Positions 16,527 to 24,901 of a stretch of DNA of 64,000 nucleotides are shown piece by piece (position 1 is the first letter of the stretch; each line of letters begins with the position of its first letter). Source of the DNA: RUG12461 sp045657665 (lineage in GTDB: Bacteria; Bacillota; Clostridia; Lachnospirales; Lachnospiraceae); NCBI GenBank assembly GCA_045657665.1, contig JAZOTN010000028.1, positions 1 to 64,000 of the forward strand, read 5' to 3'. A model generated the notes under the pieces. The model worked only from the letters and a program-made list of their open reading frames with translations, was not told the DNA's origin and searched no databases. The translations under genes were made by a program, and so were the position numbers.

Positions 16527-17579
16527 ATGCAACAGGAAAAAGCATACTTCGAACAGGTAAATCTGGAGAATGAACAAAAATTAAGGGAAATGCTTAGAGA
16601 ACTCCCGCCGTTCTGCAAAGAGTTTTTCATCGGGATTGAAAGCTCCACGCAGTCCAGAACACGTCTTGCCTATGCTTACGATCTCGGCGTCTTCTTTCAT
16701 TATATGCATGAGAATAATCCGGTATTCGCAAAGAAAGAGATCCGGGAATTCCCCATGTCCATGCTGGACGACATCACGCCGATGGATATCGAGGAATATC
16801 TCTATTCCATCCGTTACTATACAAAAGACGGAACGGAGCATAAGAATGATGAACGCGGTGTCTCAAGAAAACTCGCATCCCTCCGGAGCTTTTATAATTA
16901 TTACTACCGTAAACAGCTGATTGAAAAGAATCCCGCAGAGCTTGTGAAGATGCCGAAGCTCCATGAAAAAAACATTATCCGTCTGGATGTGGATGAGGTT
17001 GCAAAGTTTTTGGATCAGGTGGAAAACGGATCCGATCTCACGGAACGGCAGAAACGGTTCCATGAACAGACAAAGGTGCGAGACCTAGCGATGATGACAC
17101 TGATGCTCGGAACCGGCATCCGCGTTTCAGAGTGTGTCGGACTGGATATGGATGATGTGGACTTCCGGAATAACGGTATCAAAGTCCATAGAAAAGGCGG
17201 AACCGAGACCGTGGTTTACTTCAGCGATGAAGTACGGGATGCGCTCCTCCCCTATTATGAACAGCGGCAAGAGATTGAGGCCGCTGACGGCCATACGAAC
17301 GCATTTTTCCTGTCCCTTCAGAAAAAAAGGATCAATGTGCGTTCTGTCGAAAACATGGTCAAAAAATATGCAAAACTGGTAACTTCACTGAAAAACATCA
17401 CGCCCCACAAGCTGCGAAGCACATACGGTACCTCACTATACCGGGAAACCGGAGATATCTATCTCGTCGCAGATGTGCTCGGTCATAAAGATGTCAACAC
17501 AACACGGAAGCACTATGCCGCACAGGAGGACGATAGGCGACGCGCTGCCGCCGGTGCTGTAAAGCTCCGGGATGACTAA
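16527..17579 (+). CDS. Tyrosine recombinase (XerC/D-type integrase)
   Basis: About 350 residues. I prefer ATG 16527 (GAGG six bases upstream). ATG 16500 would add nine residues. The N-terminal SAM-like DNA-binding domain covers about 1-150. The catalytic domain follows, with the first Arg in GTGIRVSE, a Lys in the beta-hairpin (HRKGG), HKLRST, LGHKDVNTT, and the nucleophile in KHYA, so all active-site residues are present. It acts on DNA by strand exchange. There is no excisionase or obvious attachment site beside it. It may be a genomic Xer-like enzyme, since close relatives sit next to lexA in other Lachnospiraceae, or a relic of an element linked to the repeats on its left. Confidence 0.88.
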   Translation: MQQEKAYFEQVNLENEQKLREMLRELPPFCKEFFIGIESSTQSRTRLAYAYDLGVFFHYMHENNPVFAKKEIREFPMSMLDDITPMDIEEYLYSIRYYTKDGTEHKNDERGVSRKLASLRSFYNYYYRKQLIEKNPAELVKMPKLHEKNIIRLDVDEVAKFLDQVENGSDLTERQKRFHEQTKVRDLAMMTLMLGTGIRVSECVGLDMDDVDFRNNGIKVHRKGGTETVVYFSDEVRDALLPYYEQRQEIEAADGHTNAFFLSLQKKRINVRSVENMVKKYAKLVTSLKNITPHKLRSTYGTSLYRETGDIYLVADVLGHKDVNTTRKHYAAQEDDRRRAAAGAVKLRDD

Positions 17580-17610
17580 GGAAACGCCGATTTAATCCCT
17601 CTTTCTAAAA

Positions 17611-17916
17611 TCATTTCATCACAGGAACCAGCAGATACTGCCCCGCATGGATGGCTGCGTCCATTTTGAGATTATTGATCCCAGCGAGCTTTTCCATATA
17701 ATCACTCGTGGACAGATGTGCTTCATCGTGATACTCCCTGGCAATGCTCCAGAGAGAATCTCCACTCTCGATCCTTATACTCAGATAGATCTCGGTCTGA
17801 CTGTTCAGCTCCGATGCCTTGATCCTCTGTGCACCTGTAAAGACCACGCAAAGCATCATCACTGCAAGAACAATCGCGGTAACCATCTTTTTTCTGATCG
17901 CTCTTCTTTTCCTCAT
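17611..17916 (-). CDS. YneA-like SOS cell-division inhibitor (membrane anchor plus LysM)
   Basis: 101 residues. Start ATG 17914-17916 with GGAGG six bases upstream. A basic N-terminus (RKRRAIRKK) is followed by one membrane helix (about 11-28) and a LysM domain (about 48-100, SIRIESGDSLWSIAREYHDEAH). Size, topology and position divergent from lexA match YneA of Bacillus subtilis, which halts septation during DNA damage and is degraded quickly. Two LexA-type boxes cover its promoter. The assignment rests on layout, since YneA sequences are poorly conserved. Confidence 0.75.
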   Translation of the reverse strand: MRKRRAIRKKMVTAIVLAVMMLCVVFTGAQRIKASELNSQTEIYLSIRIESGDSLWSIAREYHDEAHLSTSDYMEKLAGINNLKMDAAIHAGQYLLVPVMK

Positions 17917-17933
17917 CACATACCTCCGAAAAC

Positions 17934-18047
17934 CGAACGTCTGTTTGCTTCTATCTGGTACTATAGCACCAGAACAAATGTTTGTCAACACAAAATCGAA
18001 CAAATTTTCGGAATGTATGTTTGCTTTTTTGCTAAAGATATGATAAT
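17934..18047. promoter_or_regulatory. Divergent SOS control region with four LexA-type boxes
   Basis: Matches to the Gram-positive box CGAAC-N4-GTTYG are at 17934-17947 (CGAACGTCTGTTTG), 17971-17984 (AGAACAAATGTTTG), 17997-18010 (CGAACAAATTTTCG, one half weaker) and 18010-18023 (GGAATGTATGTTTG, weaker). The first two lie on the yneA-side promoter. The last two lie ahead of the probable lexA -10 (GATAAT at 18042-18047). LexA would therefore repress both genes. Confidence 0.8.
17960..17988 (-). promoter_or_regulatory. Promoter of the YneA-like gene, overlapped by a LexA box
   Basis: On the minus strand TTGACA (17983-17988), 17 bases, TATAGT (17960-17965). The LexA box at 17971-17984 fills the spacer and touches the -35. 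Confidence 0.85.
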
Positions 18048-18096
18048 GTGGTTATAGAAAGCAATTTAAAGACGATCATTTCCACAGGAGGCGCAT

Positions 18097-18711
18097 ATGT
18101 CATACGGGAAAATCACAAAGAAACAACAGGAGATCCTTGATTATCTGAAAAATCAGATCATCAACAAGGGTTATCCGCCGTCAGTCCGGGATATCTGCGA
18201 CGCGGTGCATTTAAAGTCCACGTCCTCCGTTCATTCCCATCTCGAAACACTGGAAAAGAACGGGTATATCCGCCGCGACCCGACCAAACCGAGAGCGATC
18301 GAGATTCTGGATGAAAACTTCAATATCACCAGGCGCGAGCTCGTCAGTATCCCCATGGTCGGTCGTGTTGCAGCCGGCGAACCGTTGCTGGCGGTCGAGA
18401 ATATCCAGGGTTATTTCCCGGTTCCGGCCGAATACGTTCCGAACACCGACACGTTCATGCTCCGCGTCAAAGGTGAAAGCATGATCAATGCAGGGATCTT
18501 TGACGGCGACAACATCCTTGTCGCAAAACAGGAAACCGCTCGAAACGGTGACATTGTCGTAGCACTGGTAGATGATTCCGCCACCGTAAAAACATTTTAC
18601 CGTGAGAACGATCATATCCGTCTGCAGCCCGAAAACGATACGATGGATCCCATCATTGTACAGGATTGCAGTATTCTCGGAAAAGTATTCGGTGTATTCC
18701 GTCTCTTCTGA
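18097..18711 (+). CDS. lexA: LexA repressor
   Basis: 204 residues, ACAGGAGG upstream. The N-terminal winged helix (KITKKQQEILDYLK, GYPPSVRDICDAVHLKSTSSVHSHL) is followed by the Ala-Gly cleavage site in VGRVAAGEP (about 90-91) and the S24 peptidase dyad: Ser in GESMINAG (about 128) and Lys in DDSATVKTF (about 166). It represses the SOS regulon until RecA-stimulated self-cleavage. Boxes in the divergent intergenic region show autoregulation. Confidence 0.97.
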   Translation: MSYGKITKKQQEILDYLKNQIINKGYPPSVRDICDAVHLKSTSSVHSHLETLEKNGYIRRDPTKPRAIEILDENFNITRRELVSIPMVGRVAAGEPLLAVENIQGYFPVPAEYVPNTDTFMLRVKGESMINAGIFDGDNILVAKQETARNGDIVVALVDDSATVKTFYRENDHIRLQPENDTMDPIIVQDCSILGKVFGVFRLF

Positions 18712-18725
18712 TCCGGTAGAACTCG

Positions 18726-20336
18726 ATGCAGACATTTCAAGGCTTACCGATATCAGGAGGGATCGCGACCGGCAGCGTTCTTTGCATTAAAAAGCGCCAT
18801 GCGGTGCCACTCCGCTACGAATGCGAAGATACCGCTGTTGAGATCGCCAGATTCTTCCGTGCCAGGGATTCGGCACAAACACAATACCGTCTTCTTGCCG
18901 ATGATCTCGAAAAAAAAGACAAAGAATCCGCGATGATCTTTCGCGGATTCTTTTGGATGCTTTCCGATGACCGGTTTGATAAATCAGTCATTTCACATAT
19001 CCGTGAAGGCAAACGTTCTGCAGAAGCCGCTGTTATCGAAACGCAGCGACAGTTCCTTTCCGTCTATGATGATGCAGACGAATCCATCCGCCTGTCAAGG
19101 AGCGCAGATCTCCGTGAGATCGTGAGCCGTCTCCTTGCTTTTCTTTCGGAAGCAGACTCTCTCCCTGCGTCAAAACATCCCTACATCCTCGTTTCCGAGG
19201 ATCTTATGCCAAGCGACCTTCTGATGGCTAACACCAAAAAACTGCTCGGGATCGTTACCAGCAGAGGTTCTGCATACTCTCACATCGCTGTTCTTTCACG
19301 GATGCTTGAGATTCCCGCTGTCATCGGGATAGATCCCGGTGATTACGCAGACGGGCAACTCGCTGTGCTTGACGGTTATGAGGGACAACTCTTCCTTGAT
19401 CCTACCGATGAGTGTATCCGTCTCCATCAGGAGATCAAAGAACAAAAAGAAGAAGAACGTCGTTCTCTTTCTATCTATATAGAAAAAAAAGCGGTTCTTC
19501 CTGATGGAAGGAGCATTCCTGTCTATGCGAACATCTCTTCTCTCGCCGATCTTTCTTCTGCATTGAAAAACGGCGCCGAAGGGATCGGACTTTTCAGAAG
19601 CGAATTTCTATATCTTGGGAGGCAGACTCTTCCCGATGAAGAAACACAGTTTTCGATCTATAAAGACGCACTGACTTCCTCCTCTGATAAGGAAGTCACG
19701 GTCCGTACAATGGATCTCGGCGGAGATAAAATCATACCGACTTTTCCGCGCCTCCAGGGAAATACTTCCTCTCCCTCCATTCGCGGCATCCGTTTTGCGC
19801 TGATGCACCGAGATGTTTTCCGGATCCAGCTCCGTGCGCTTCTCAGAGCATCTGCTTTCGGGAAGCTCTCCATTCTCTATCCGATGATCTCATCCTTAAA
19901 GGAGCTTTCCGAAACAAAAAAGCTCGTCCGCGAAGTTGCAGACGAACTGAAAAAAGAAGGCGTGAGCCTCGGGAATTACTCTGAAGGGATCATGATCGAA
20001 ACACCTTCGGCCGTGGAACTGAGTGATCTTCTGGCGAAGGAATGCGATTTCTTCAGTATCGGTACGAACGATCTTATCCAGTACACCTTTGCCATTGACC
20101 GCTCGGATCCGTTGCTTACGCCGTTTCTCGACACCCACTACGAAGCGATCTTCAGGCAGATTGATCGAACGGTTCAAAATGCCCATTCCGCAGGCATTCC
20201 TGTCCGGATCTGTGGGGAAATGGCGGGCGATCTTTCCTTCACGAAACGACTTTTATCCCTTGAACTGGATGCCTTTTCCGTTGCCCCGGTCGATATCCTT
20301 CCTCTCCGGCAGGCGATCCTTTCCGATCAAAGCTGA
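18726..20336 (+). CDS. ptsP: PEP-protein phosphotransferase (PTS enzyme I)
   Basis: 536 residues, slightly short of the usual 570. It begins FQGLPISGGIATG, the typical enzyme I start, but the ribosome binding site is poor and it starts only 15 bases after lexA, so translation may be coupled. The phospho-His is in YSHIAVLSR (about 178), where most enzymes have TSH. The barrel has EGIGLFRSEFLYL, IGTNDLIQYTFAIDR and the active cysteine in ICGEMAGD. It would move phosphate from PEP to HPr. No HPr or sugar permease gene is nearby, and a place behind lexA is unusual for it. Its last 10 bases overlap the convergent rsfS. Confidence 0.93.
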   Translation: MQTFQGLPISGGIATGSVLCIKKRHAVPLRYECEDTAVEIARFFRARDSAQTQYRLLADDLEKKDKESAMIFRGFFWMLSDDRFDKSVISHIREGKRSAEAAVIETQRQFLSVYDDADESIRLSRSADLREIVSRLLAFLSEADSLPASKHPYILVSEDLMPSDLLMANTKKLLGIVTSRGSAYSHIAVLSRMLEIPAVIGIDPGDYADGQLAVLDGYEGQLFLDPTDECIRLHQEIKEQKEEERRSLSIYIEKKAVLPDGRSIPVYANISSLADLSSALKNGAEGIGLFRSEFLYLGRQTLPDEETQFSIYKDALTSSSDKEVTVRTMDLGGDKIIPTFPRLQGNTSSPSIRGIRFALMHRDVFRIQLRALLRASAFGKLSILYPMISSLKELSETKKLVREVADELKKEGVSLGNYSEGIMIETPSAVELSDLLAKECDFFSIGTNDLIQYTFAIDRSDPLLTPFLDTHYEAIFRQIDRTVQNAHSAGIPVRICGEMAGDLSFTKRLLSLELDAFSVAPVDILPLRQAILSDQS

Positions 20337-20680
20337 TCAGGCGAGATGCTTTTCCCGTCACGCCAGACACGCTCCAGATCATAGAACAGACGATCATCTC
20401 CCGAAAACAGATGGACGATGATATCGGTATAATCCATCAGGATCCATGTGGAACGGTTGTTCCCCTCGATCCGGCATTCCTTATATCCGGCTTTATAAAG
20501 CTCTTCTTCCACCTGATCACGCATTGCAGTGAGCTGATGCTGGTTGCTGCTGCTGGCGATGATGAAATAATCTGCGATCGTGCTGATCTCGCTGATATCG
20601 ATGATCTCGACGTCAACCGCTTTCTTCTCCGATAACGCATGACAGGCGATCTTTGCCATATCTCTTGCGTGGTTTTCCAT
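20327..20680 (-). CDS. rsfS: Ribosome silencing factor RsfS
   Basis: 117 residues, AAAGGAA upstream. The family core is clear: VDVEIIDIS, ADYFIIASSSNQHQLTAM and EGNNRSTWILMDYTDIIVHLF. It binds L14 and blocks joining of the ribosomal subunits when nutrients are short. It is the last gene of the nadD-yqeK-rsfS set and lies 2 bases after yqeK. Confidence 0.96.
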   Translation of the reverse strand: MENHARDMAKIACHALSEKKAVDVEIIDISEISTIADYFIIASSSNQHQLTAMRDQVEEELYKAGYKECRIEGNNRSTWILMDYTDIIVHLFSGDDRLFYDLERVWRDGKSISPDQL

Positions 20681-20681
20681 A

Positions 20682-21269
20682 TTAACGATTCCTTTCTATC
20701 TTATAATCCCGATAGTAAGTATAGGTTTCCTCTGTAGAGGGATCGATCTCTCTATCTGTTTTCCCGAGATACTTCAGCGTATCGGAAAGTATCTGAAGCA
20801 ACGCATCGTCAAGGTCTGTAAACGCTTTCTGACGTATCTCTTTTAAGTTATCCGCCTCATCACGATTCGGCTCGATATAGTCAGCTATAAAAATGACTTT
20901 ATCAAGTTCTGACATATGCGGTGTTCCGGTCGTATGGACTTCGATCGCATGAAGGATCTCCGGATCCGTAACGCCGTATTCCGTTTTCGCAAGAAAAGCA
21001 CCAAGCTTTGCATGAATGAGATAAGGATTCCGAATTTCCACATCGGAAAGAACAATTCCGTGCTTCTTACAGAGCGTAAGCTTTTCCTCATTTGAAACAC
21101 ATTTTGCGCAGTCATGAAGAAGTCCAGCAAGAAAAGCCTGTTCCATATCCATCCCGTATGCCATCGCAAGGCACTCTGCCGTATAGGCAACTCCCATCGT
21201 ATGCTGAAACCGATTTTTGCCCAGAGATTTTTTCACTTTTTTACGTATTTTTTTGATTTCATTGTTCAT
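20682..21269 (-). CDS. yqeK: HD-domain hydrolase YqeK
   Basis: 195 residues. The HD signature begins at HTMGVAYTAE and continues to GLLHDCAK. Further ligands lie in IHAKLGA and AIEVHTTG. Family members with this gene order are diadenosine tetraphosphatases that give ADP. The gene overlaps nadD by 11 bases, as in most Firmicutes. Confidence 0.93.
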   Translation of the reverse strand: MNNEIKKIRKKVKKSLGKNRFQHTMGVAYTAECLAMAYGMDMEQAFLAGLLHDCAKCVSNEEKLTLCKKHGIVLSDVEIRNPYLIHAKLGAFLAKTEYGVTDPEILHAIEVHTTGTPHMSELDKVIFIADYIEPNRDEADNLKEIRQKAFTDLDDALLQILSDTLKYLGKTDREIDPSTEETYTYYRDYKIERNR

Positions 21270-21864
21270 AAAGATGATGCTCCTTTATATAATGTATGAC
21301 AGGATCTGGTGTAAGGTAACGGATCGATCTCCCGCTCCGGACGCGGGAACGGATATCCGTGGATGAAAGCGAAAAGTTCGGCAGGTCCATGATCGAAACC
21401 TTTGCATCAAATCGGGACATGTATTCTCCTGAAAGACACTTAAGACTGTCCGTATCCTCACCATCTCTCACAGCAACTACCAGATGAAAATGCCGGGCGA
21501 TAATATCTGGATTTCTCCAGTTCTCGAAATACCGAAGCGAATCCGCGCCCATGATATAATAAAAAGAATCGTCAGGGAACTCAGCTGTAATGCGCTCCGC
21601 AGTCAGGTAGGTATAGCTCGTCTCGTTGGAATCGATCTCAAATCTGGAAAGAAAGAGACGCGGATTGTCTGCTATGGCAAGATCAATCATGGCGATCCGG
21701 TCTTCGATCGCTGAAAGATTCGCTTCGTCTTTATGGGGTGAGTGTCCGGTAGGCATCAGAAACACTGAGTCGAGCGAGAACTCATCCGCCGCCCCCTCTG
21801 CGATCATCAGATGCGCCGTATGAATCGGGTCAAATGTACCGCCGAGAATTCCAATCTTTCCCAT
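21259..21864 (-). CDS. nadD: Nicotinate-nucleotide adenylyltransferase
   Basis: 201 residues. The nucleotidyltransferase motif GGTFDPIHTAH is at 8-18, GHSPHK at about 40 and the C-terminal SSTDIRSRVRSG. It makes deamido-NAD from nicotinate mononucleotide and ATP in NAD synthesis. It lies 3 bases after yhbY and overlaps yqeK. Confidence 0.96.
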   Translation of the reverse strand: MGKIGILGGTFDPIHTAHLMIAEGAADEFSLDSVFLMPTGHSPHKDEANLSAIEDRIAMIDLAIADNPRLFLSRFEIDSNETSYTYLTAERITAEFPDDSFYYIMGADSLRYFENWRNPDIIARHFHLVVAVRDGEDTDSLKCLSGEYMSRFDAKVSIMDLPNFSLSSTDIRSRVRSGRSIRYLTPDPVIHYIKEHHLYEQ

Positions 21865-21867
21865 AGG

Positions 21868-22158
21868 CTACCCCGGAAGTTCGATTTTCGGCTTTTTTGC
21901 CGGACGGTAAAGAACAATCTTTTTCCCGATAACCTGAACCGTCTCGGACTTCGTACGCTCGGAGAGAATGACCGCTATTTCCTTCGGATCGTCACTGCAG
22001 TTTTTCAGCACGGAGATCTTGATCAGCTCCCGTTTTTCGATCGCTTCCATGATCCCGTTGATCATTTCCGGCGTAATGCTGCTCTTTCCGACCTGATAGA
22101 TCGGCTCAATATTCATGGCAAGCCCTTTTAAATAAGCTCTTTGTTTGGAACTAAGCAT
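21868..22158 (-). CDS. yhbY: YhbY-type CRM-domain RNA-binding protein
   Basis: 96 residues. The start at 22156-22158 (MLSSKQRAYLKG) is favoured by GGAG ten bases upstream and by the family's usual N-terminus. The CRM domain fills the protein, with the GxxG-like loop at QVGKSS. It is thought to act in assembly of the large ribosomal subunit. It overlaps the end of obgE by 8 bases. Confidence 0.94.
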   Translation of the reverse strand: MLSSKQRAYLKGLAMNIEPIYQVGKSSITPEMINGIMEAIEKRELIKISVLKNCSDDPKEIAVILSERTKSETVQVIGKKIVLYRPAKKPKIELPG

Positions 22159-23434
22159 AGTATTCAAACTCCAACTCATAAAGTCTTACGGTGTCCCCAT
22201 CCTTGATGCCGCGTCCTTCCAGTTCTTTTAAGATACCCTGTTCTTTAAGGAATCTCTGGAAGAAAAGGAACCCTTTTTCTGATTCCATATTCGTATAGCC
22301 GAGCATCTTCTCAATCTTCGGGCCTTCTACGACAAACGCACCGTCATCTGCTCTTTGTACCGTAAACGGCTCTTCAATGAACATCTTAAGCCGTGGGTCA
22401 AATTCACTCTCATAAACCACGGCCTTTTGATTCTCTGCATCCGACAGAAGATCTTTCACATAATAAAGCAGTTCCTTCACGCCCTCCCTGCTGACAGCAG
22501 AAATCGGAAAAACACGGATCCCCTTCGGCTCGAATTCTTCACGAAGACGCTTTAATGCATCGCTCTCTTCTGCGATCGAATCAATCTTATTAGCAGCGAT
22601 CACGGTCGGTTTTTTGAGAAGTTCCGGGTGAAATGCCAAAAGCTCTTCATTGATCGCGTAAACGTCTGCTACGGGATCCCGCCCTTCAAGCCCTGCAGCA
22701 TCCACGACATGGATGATGACGCGTGTCCTTTCAATATGGCGTAAGAACTCATGCCCAAGGCCGATGCCTTCGGAAGCGCCTTCGATAAGTCCCGGAATGT
22801 CTGCCATGACAAAGCTCTCGCTCTCTCCAAGATCTACCACGCCCAGGATCGGATGCAGCGTCGTAAAATGATAGTCCGCGATCTTCGGCTGCGCATTGCT
22901 GACGACCGAAAGAAGTGTGGACTTTCCGACGCTCGGGAAGCCGACAAGTCCTACGTCAGCGATCACCTTCAGTTCCAGCCGGACTTCCAGCTCGATTGCA
23001 TCCTGTCCTGGCTGTGCATATTTCGGTGCCTGCATCGTGGAAGTAGCATAATGCTGGTTCCCGTTGCCTCCGCGCCCTCCGGGCAGGATCACCTCCCGCC
23101 GGTGCTCTCCGGACATATCCATAATCACCTTGTCAGAAGCTGCATCGCGGATGATCGTGCCTTCCGGAACCTTGATCACCAGATCCTCGCCCTTCTTGCC
23201 GTGGCAGTTACGTTTTCCGCCTTCCTGGCCGTTTTCGGCACACCATTTCCGTTTATGACGAAAGTCATTCAGCGTATTTATGCCTTCGTCGATCTCAAAA
23301 ATGACATCGCCGCCCTTGCCGCCGTCACCTCCGTCCGGTCCGCCGTTCGGTACGTACTTTTCCCTCCGAAAGCTGACATGACCGTTTCCGCCTTTTCCGG
23401 ATTTAATTGTGATCTTAACACTGTCCGTAAACAA
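22151..23434 (-). CDS. obgE: GTPase ObgE
   Basis: About 427 residues. I favour the TTG at 23432-23434 (LFTDSVKITIKSG), since GGAAGG stands eight bases upstream. A longer frame from ATG 23455 has its start inside that site. The glycine-rich Obg fold covers 1-155 (GGDGGKGGDV, GGRGGNGNQHYATS). The G domain has GFPSVGKSTLL, DIPGL, ANKID and an SAVS motif. The C-terminal OCT domain is present. It works in ribosome assembly and stress control. It follows rpmA with a hairpin between them. Confidence 0.96.
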   Translation of the reverse strand: MFTDSVKITIKSGKGGNGHVSFRREKYVPNGGPDGGDGGKGGDVIFEIDEGINTLNDFRHKRKWCAENGQEGGKRNCHGKKGEDLVIKVPEGTIIRDAASDKVIMDMSGEHRREVILPGGRGGNGNQHYATSTMQAPKYAQPGQDAIELEVRLELKVIADVGLVGFPSVGKSTLLSVVSNAQPKIADYHFTTLHPILGVVDLGESESFVMADIPGLIEGASEGIGLGHEFLRHIERTRVIIHVVDAAGLEGRDPVADVYAINEELLAFHPELLKKPTVIAANKIDSIAEESDALKRLREEFEPKGIRVFPISAVSREGVKELLYYVKDLLSDAENQKAVVYESEFDPRLKMFIEEPFTVQRADDGAFVVEGPKIEKMLGYTNMESEKGFLFFQRFLKEQGILKELEGRGIKDGDTVRLYELEFEYYA

Positions 23435-23468
23435 AATGGTATCCTTCCGATACAATAAAATAACAAAA

Positions 23469-23490
23469 GACTGCCTCCGGAAAGGCAGTC
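23469..23490. terminator. Hairpin between rpmA and obgE
   Basis: GACTGCC (23469-23475) pairs with GGCAGTC (23484-23490). On the minus strand TTTTGTTATTTT follows, so it can act as a partial terminator that lowers obgE expression relative to the ribosomal genes. Confidence 0.65.
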
Positions 23491-23505
23491 CCTTTTTGGC
23501 GTTTC

Positions 23506-23790
23506 TTAATTCTCTTTCGGATAAACGGAAGCCTGCTTCCGGTCTTTTCCGAGACGCTCGAACCGCACCACTCCGTCGACCAGAGCAAAGAGTGTATCAT
23601 CGCCGCCGCGTCCTACATTGACACCGGGATGAATCTTCGTCCCACGCTGTCTGTAAAGAATATTTCCTGCCTTTACGAACTGACCGTCCGCTCTTTTCGC
23701 ACCAAGACGTTTTGCTTCGGAATCACGGCCGTTCTTGGTCGAACCGACTCCCTTCTTATGTGCGAAAAACTGAAGGTTCATTTTCATCAT
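23506..23790 (-). CDS. rpmA: Ribosomal protein L27
   Basis: 94 residues, GGAGG upstream. The N-terminus MMKMNLQFFAHKKG carries the Firmicute extension that Prp must cut after LQFFA before the protein can act at the peptidyl-transferase centre. The body is typical (GSTKNGRDSEAKRLG, GNILYRQRGTKIHPG). Confidence 0.98.
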   Translation of the reverse strand: MMKMNLQFFAHKKGVGSTKNGRDSEAKRLGAKRADGQFVKAGNILYRQRGTKIHPGVNVGRGGDDTLFALVDGVVRFERLGKDRKQASVYPKEN

Positions 23791-23793
23791 TGT

Positions 23794-24126
23794 TCACACC
23801 TCCCTTACGGTGACTGTGCAATATTTTTTCCCATACTCCTTCTCGATACTGCATGCCCCCATAAGGAGCACATCCACGAGAAGTCTTTCTTTTTCGCTTT
23901 GCTCATCAGGCATCTGACAGTTGATCAGCCCTTTTTCTTCATCCGATGTGATTACAGCGGAGGAGTTGCAAAGCTCGCATAGTGCATTGATCGTGTTGAT
24001 GACCAGAACGGATAAGGCTGCGCATACAATGTCATCCCCTTTTTTGGCGAATCCCGCATGTCCTTCAAATTGAAAACACCGGTATCCGTCTTTATCCTGT
24101 TCTTTCTCAAACGTTATGCGTGTCAT
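23794..24126 (-). CDS. prp: Ribosomal-processing cysteine protease Prp
   Basis: 110 residues between rplU and rpmA, as usual. The catalytic His is in EGHAGFAKKG (about 22) and the Cys in DIVCAALSVL (about 34). It removes the N-terminal extension of L27. It overlaps rplU by one base. Confidence 0.95.
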   Translation of the reverse strand: MTRITFEKEQDKDGYRCFQFEGHAGFAKKGDDIVCAALSVLVINTINALCELCNSSAVITSDEEKGLINCQMPDEQSEKERLLVDVLLMGACSIEKEYGKKYCTVTVREV

Positions 24127-24437
24127 TATGCGTTGATCTTGTCGATCTTTACACGCGTATACGGCTGTCTGTGACCGTTTTTCTTGTGATAGCCGGTTTT
24201 GCTCTTGTACTTGTAGACGATCACCTTCTTAGCACGGCCTTCTTTTACCACGGACGCGGAAACGGTCGCGCCGTCTACGGTCGGAGCTCCGACAACGAGC
24301 TTGGAATCATTATTGACCGCAAGAACTTTATCAAATGTCACGTTCTCGCCTTCTGCTGCGCCAAGCTTCTCAATGGTAATGATATCGCCTTCAGACACTT
24401 TGTACTGCTTTCCGCCTGTTGCTATGATTGCGTACAT
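24126..24437 (-). CDS. rplU: Ribosomal protein L21
   Basis: 103 residues from ATG 24435-24437, with AGGAGG seven bases upstream. It begins MYAIIATGGKQYKVSEGD and keeps the family tail (KSKTGYHKKNGHRQPYT). It is the first gene of rplU-prp-rpmA and is preceded by a leader and a strong promoter. Confidence 0.97.
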   Translation of the reverse strand: MYAIIATGGKQYKVSEGDIITIEKLGAAEGENVTFDKVLAVNNDSKLVVGAPTVDGATVSASVVKEGRAKKVIVYKYKSKTGYHKKNGHRQPYTRVKIDKINA

Positions 24438-24516
24438 TTTGGCACCTCCTATTATCATTACTCGCCAGCTGCGGTGCTGCCGAATGGGCAGACTTCTACC
24501 TCGCTGTGCGGCATAC
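24438..24516 (-). ncRNA. Probable L21 leader (ribosomal protein autoregulatory RNA)
   Basis: The roughly 80-base untranslated leader from the promoter at 24523-24551 to rplU has paired segments (GTCTGCCC/GGCAGCACC region) just upstream of AGGAGG. Firmicute rplU mRNAs carry a known L21 leader motif in this place. I infer identity from place and pairing, not from a covariance search. Confidence 0.6.
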
Positions 24517-24522
24517 TCCGAT

Positions 24523-24551
24523 ATTTTAGGGCTTTTTTTTCAAAATGTCAA
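24523..24551 (-). promoter_or_regulatory. Strong promoter of rplU-prp-rpmA-obgE
   Basis: On the minus strand a perfect TTGACA (24546-24551), 17 bases including an A run, TAAAAT (24523-24528). Confidence 0.85.
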
Positions 24552-24583
24552 GCGGTTTTCCGGAAAATCTGTTGATTTCACGC

Positions 24584-24611
24584 AAAAAAGGATACCGCAT
24601 TTGCGGTATCC
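24584..24611 (-). terminator. Rho-independent terminator ending the peptide island
   Basis: A perfect ten-base stem GGATACCGCA/TGCGGTATCC with a two-base loop, followed on the minus strand by six T residues. It separates the small genes upstream from the rplU promoter. Confidence 0.9.
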
Positions 24612-24628
24612 TTTCGGTTATCTATGTT

Positions 24629-24787
24629 TCAGGAAAGCATGATGTCGATAAGTTCTTCACAGTCCTCTAATGTGGGAACCCCGTACGGTGCATGATTCAG
24701 CTCAAATTCGTACCAGTCCCTTCCGTAGCGTTTTGTCTTGCTGATAATGATCCCGCGATACTCAATACTGATCTTTCGTAATAACAT
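24629..24787 (-). CDS. 52-residue protein of unknown function
   Basis: ATG 24785-24787 has GGAGGG seven bases upstream, and the frame closes just before a strong terminator, so I take it as real. The product (begins MLLRKISIEYRGIIISKTKRY, ends EELIDIMLS) has a basic front and an acidic end. It shares the word EYRG with the repeats of the peptide encoded upstream (24902-25141), which may be chance. The family is not recognised. Confidence 0.6.
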   Translation of the reverse strand: MLLRKISIEYRGIIISKTKRYGRDWYEFELNHAPYGVPTLEDCEELIDIMLS

Positions 24788-24901
24788 CTCTTTGCCCTCC
24801 TTAGTGCTTTGCAGCGCCCGGCTGCCATAACAAAAAGTAACAATCGAGTATGAATACTACTTATAATCAGTATATCGGTAATTTCGCGATGAACTTAACC
24901 T

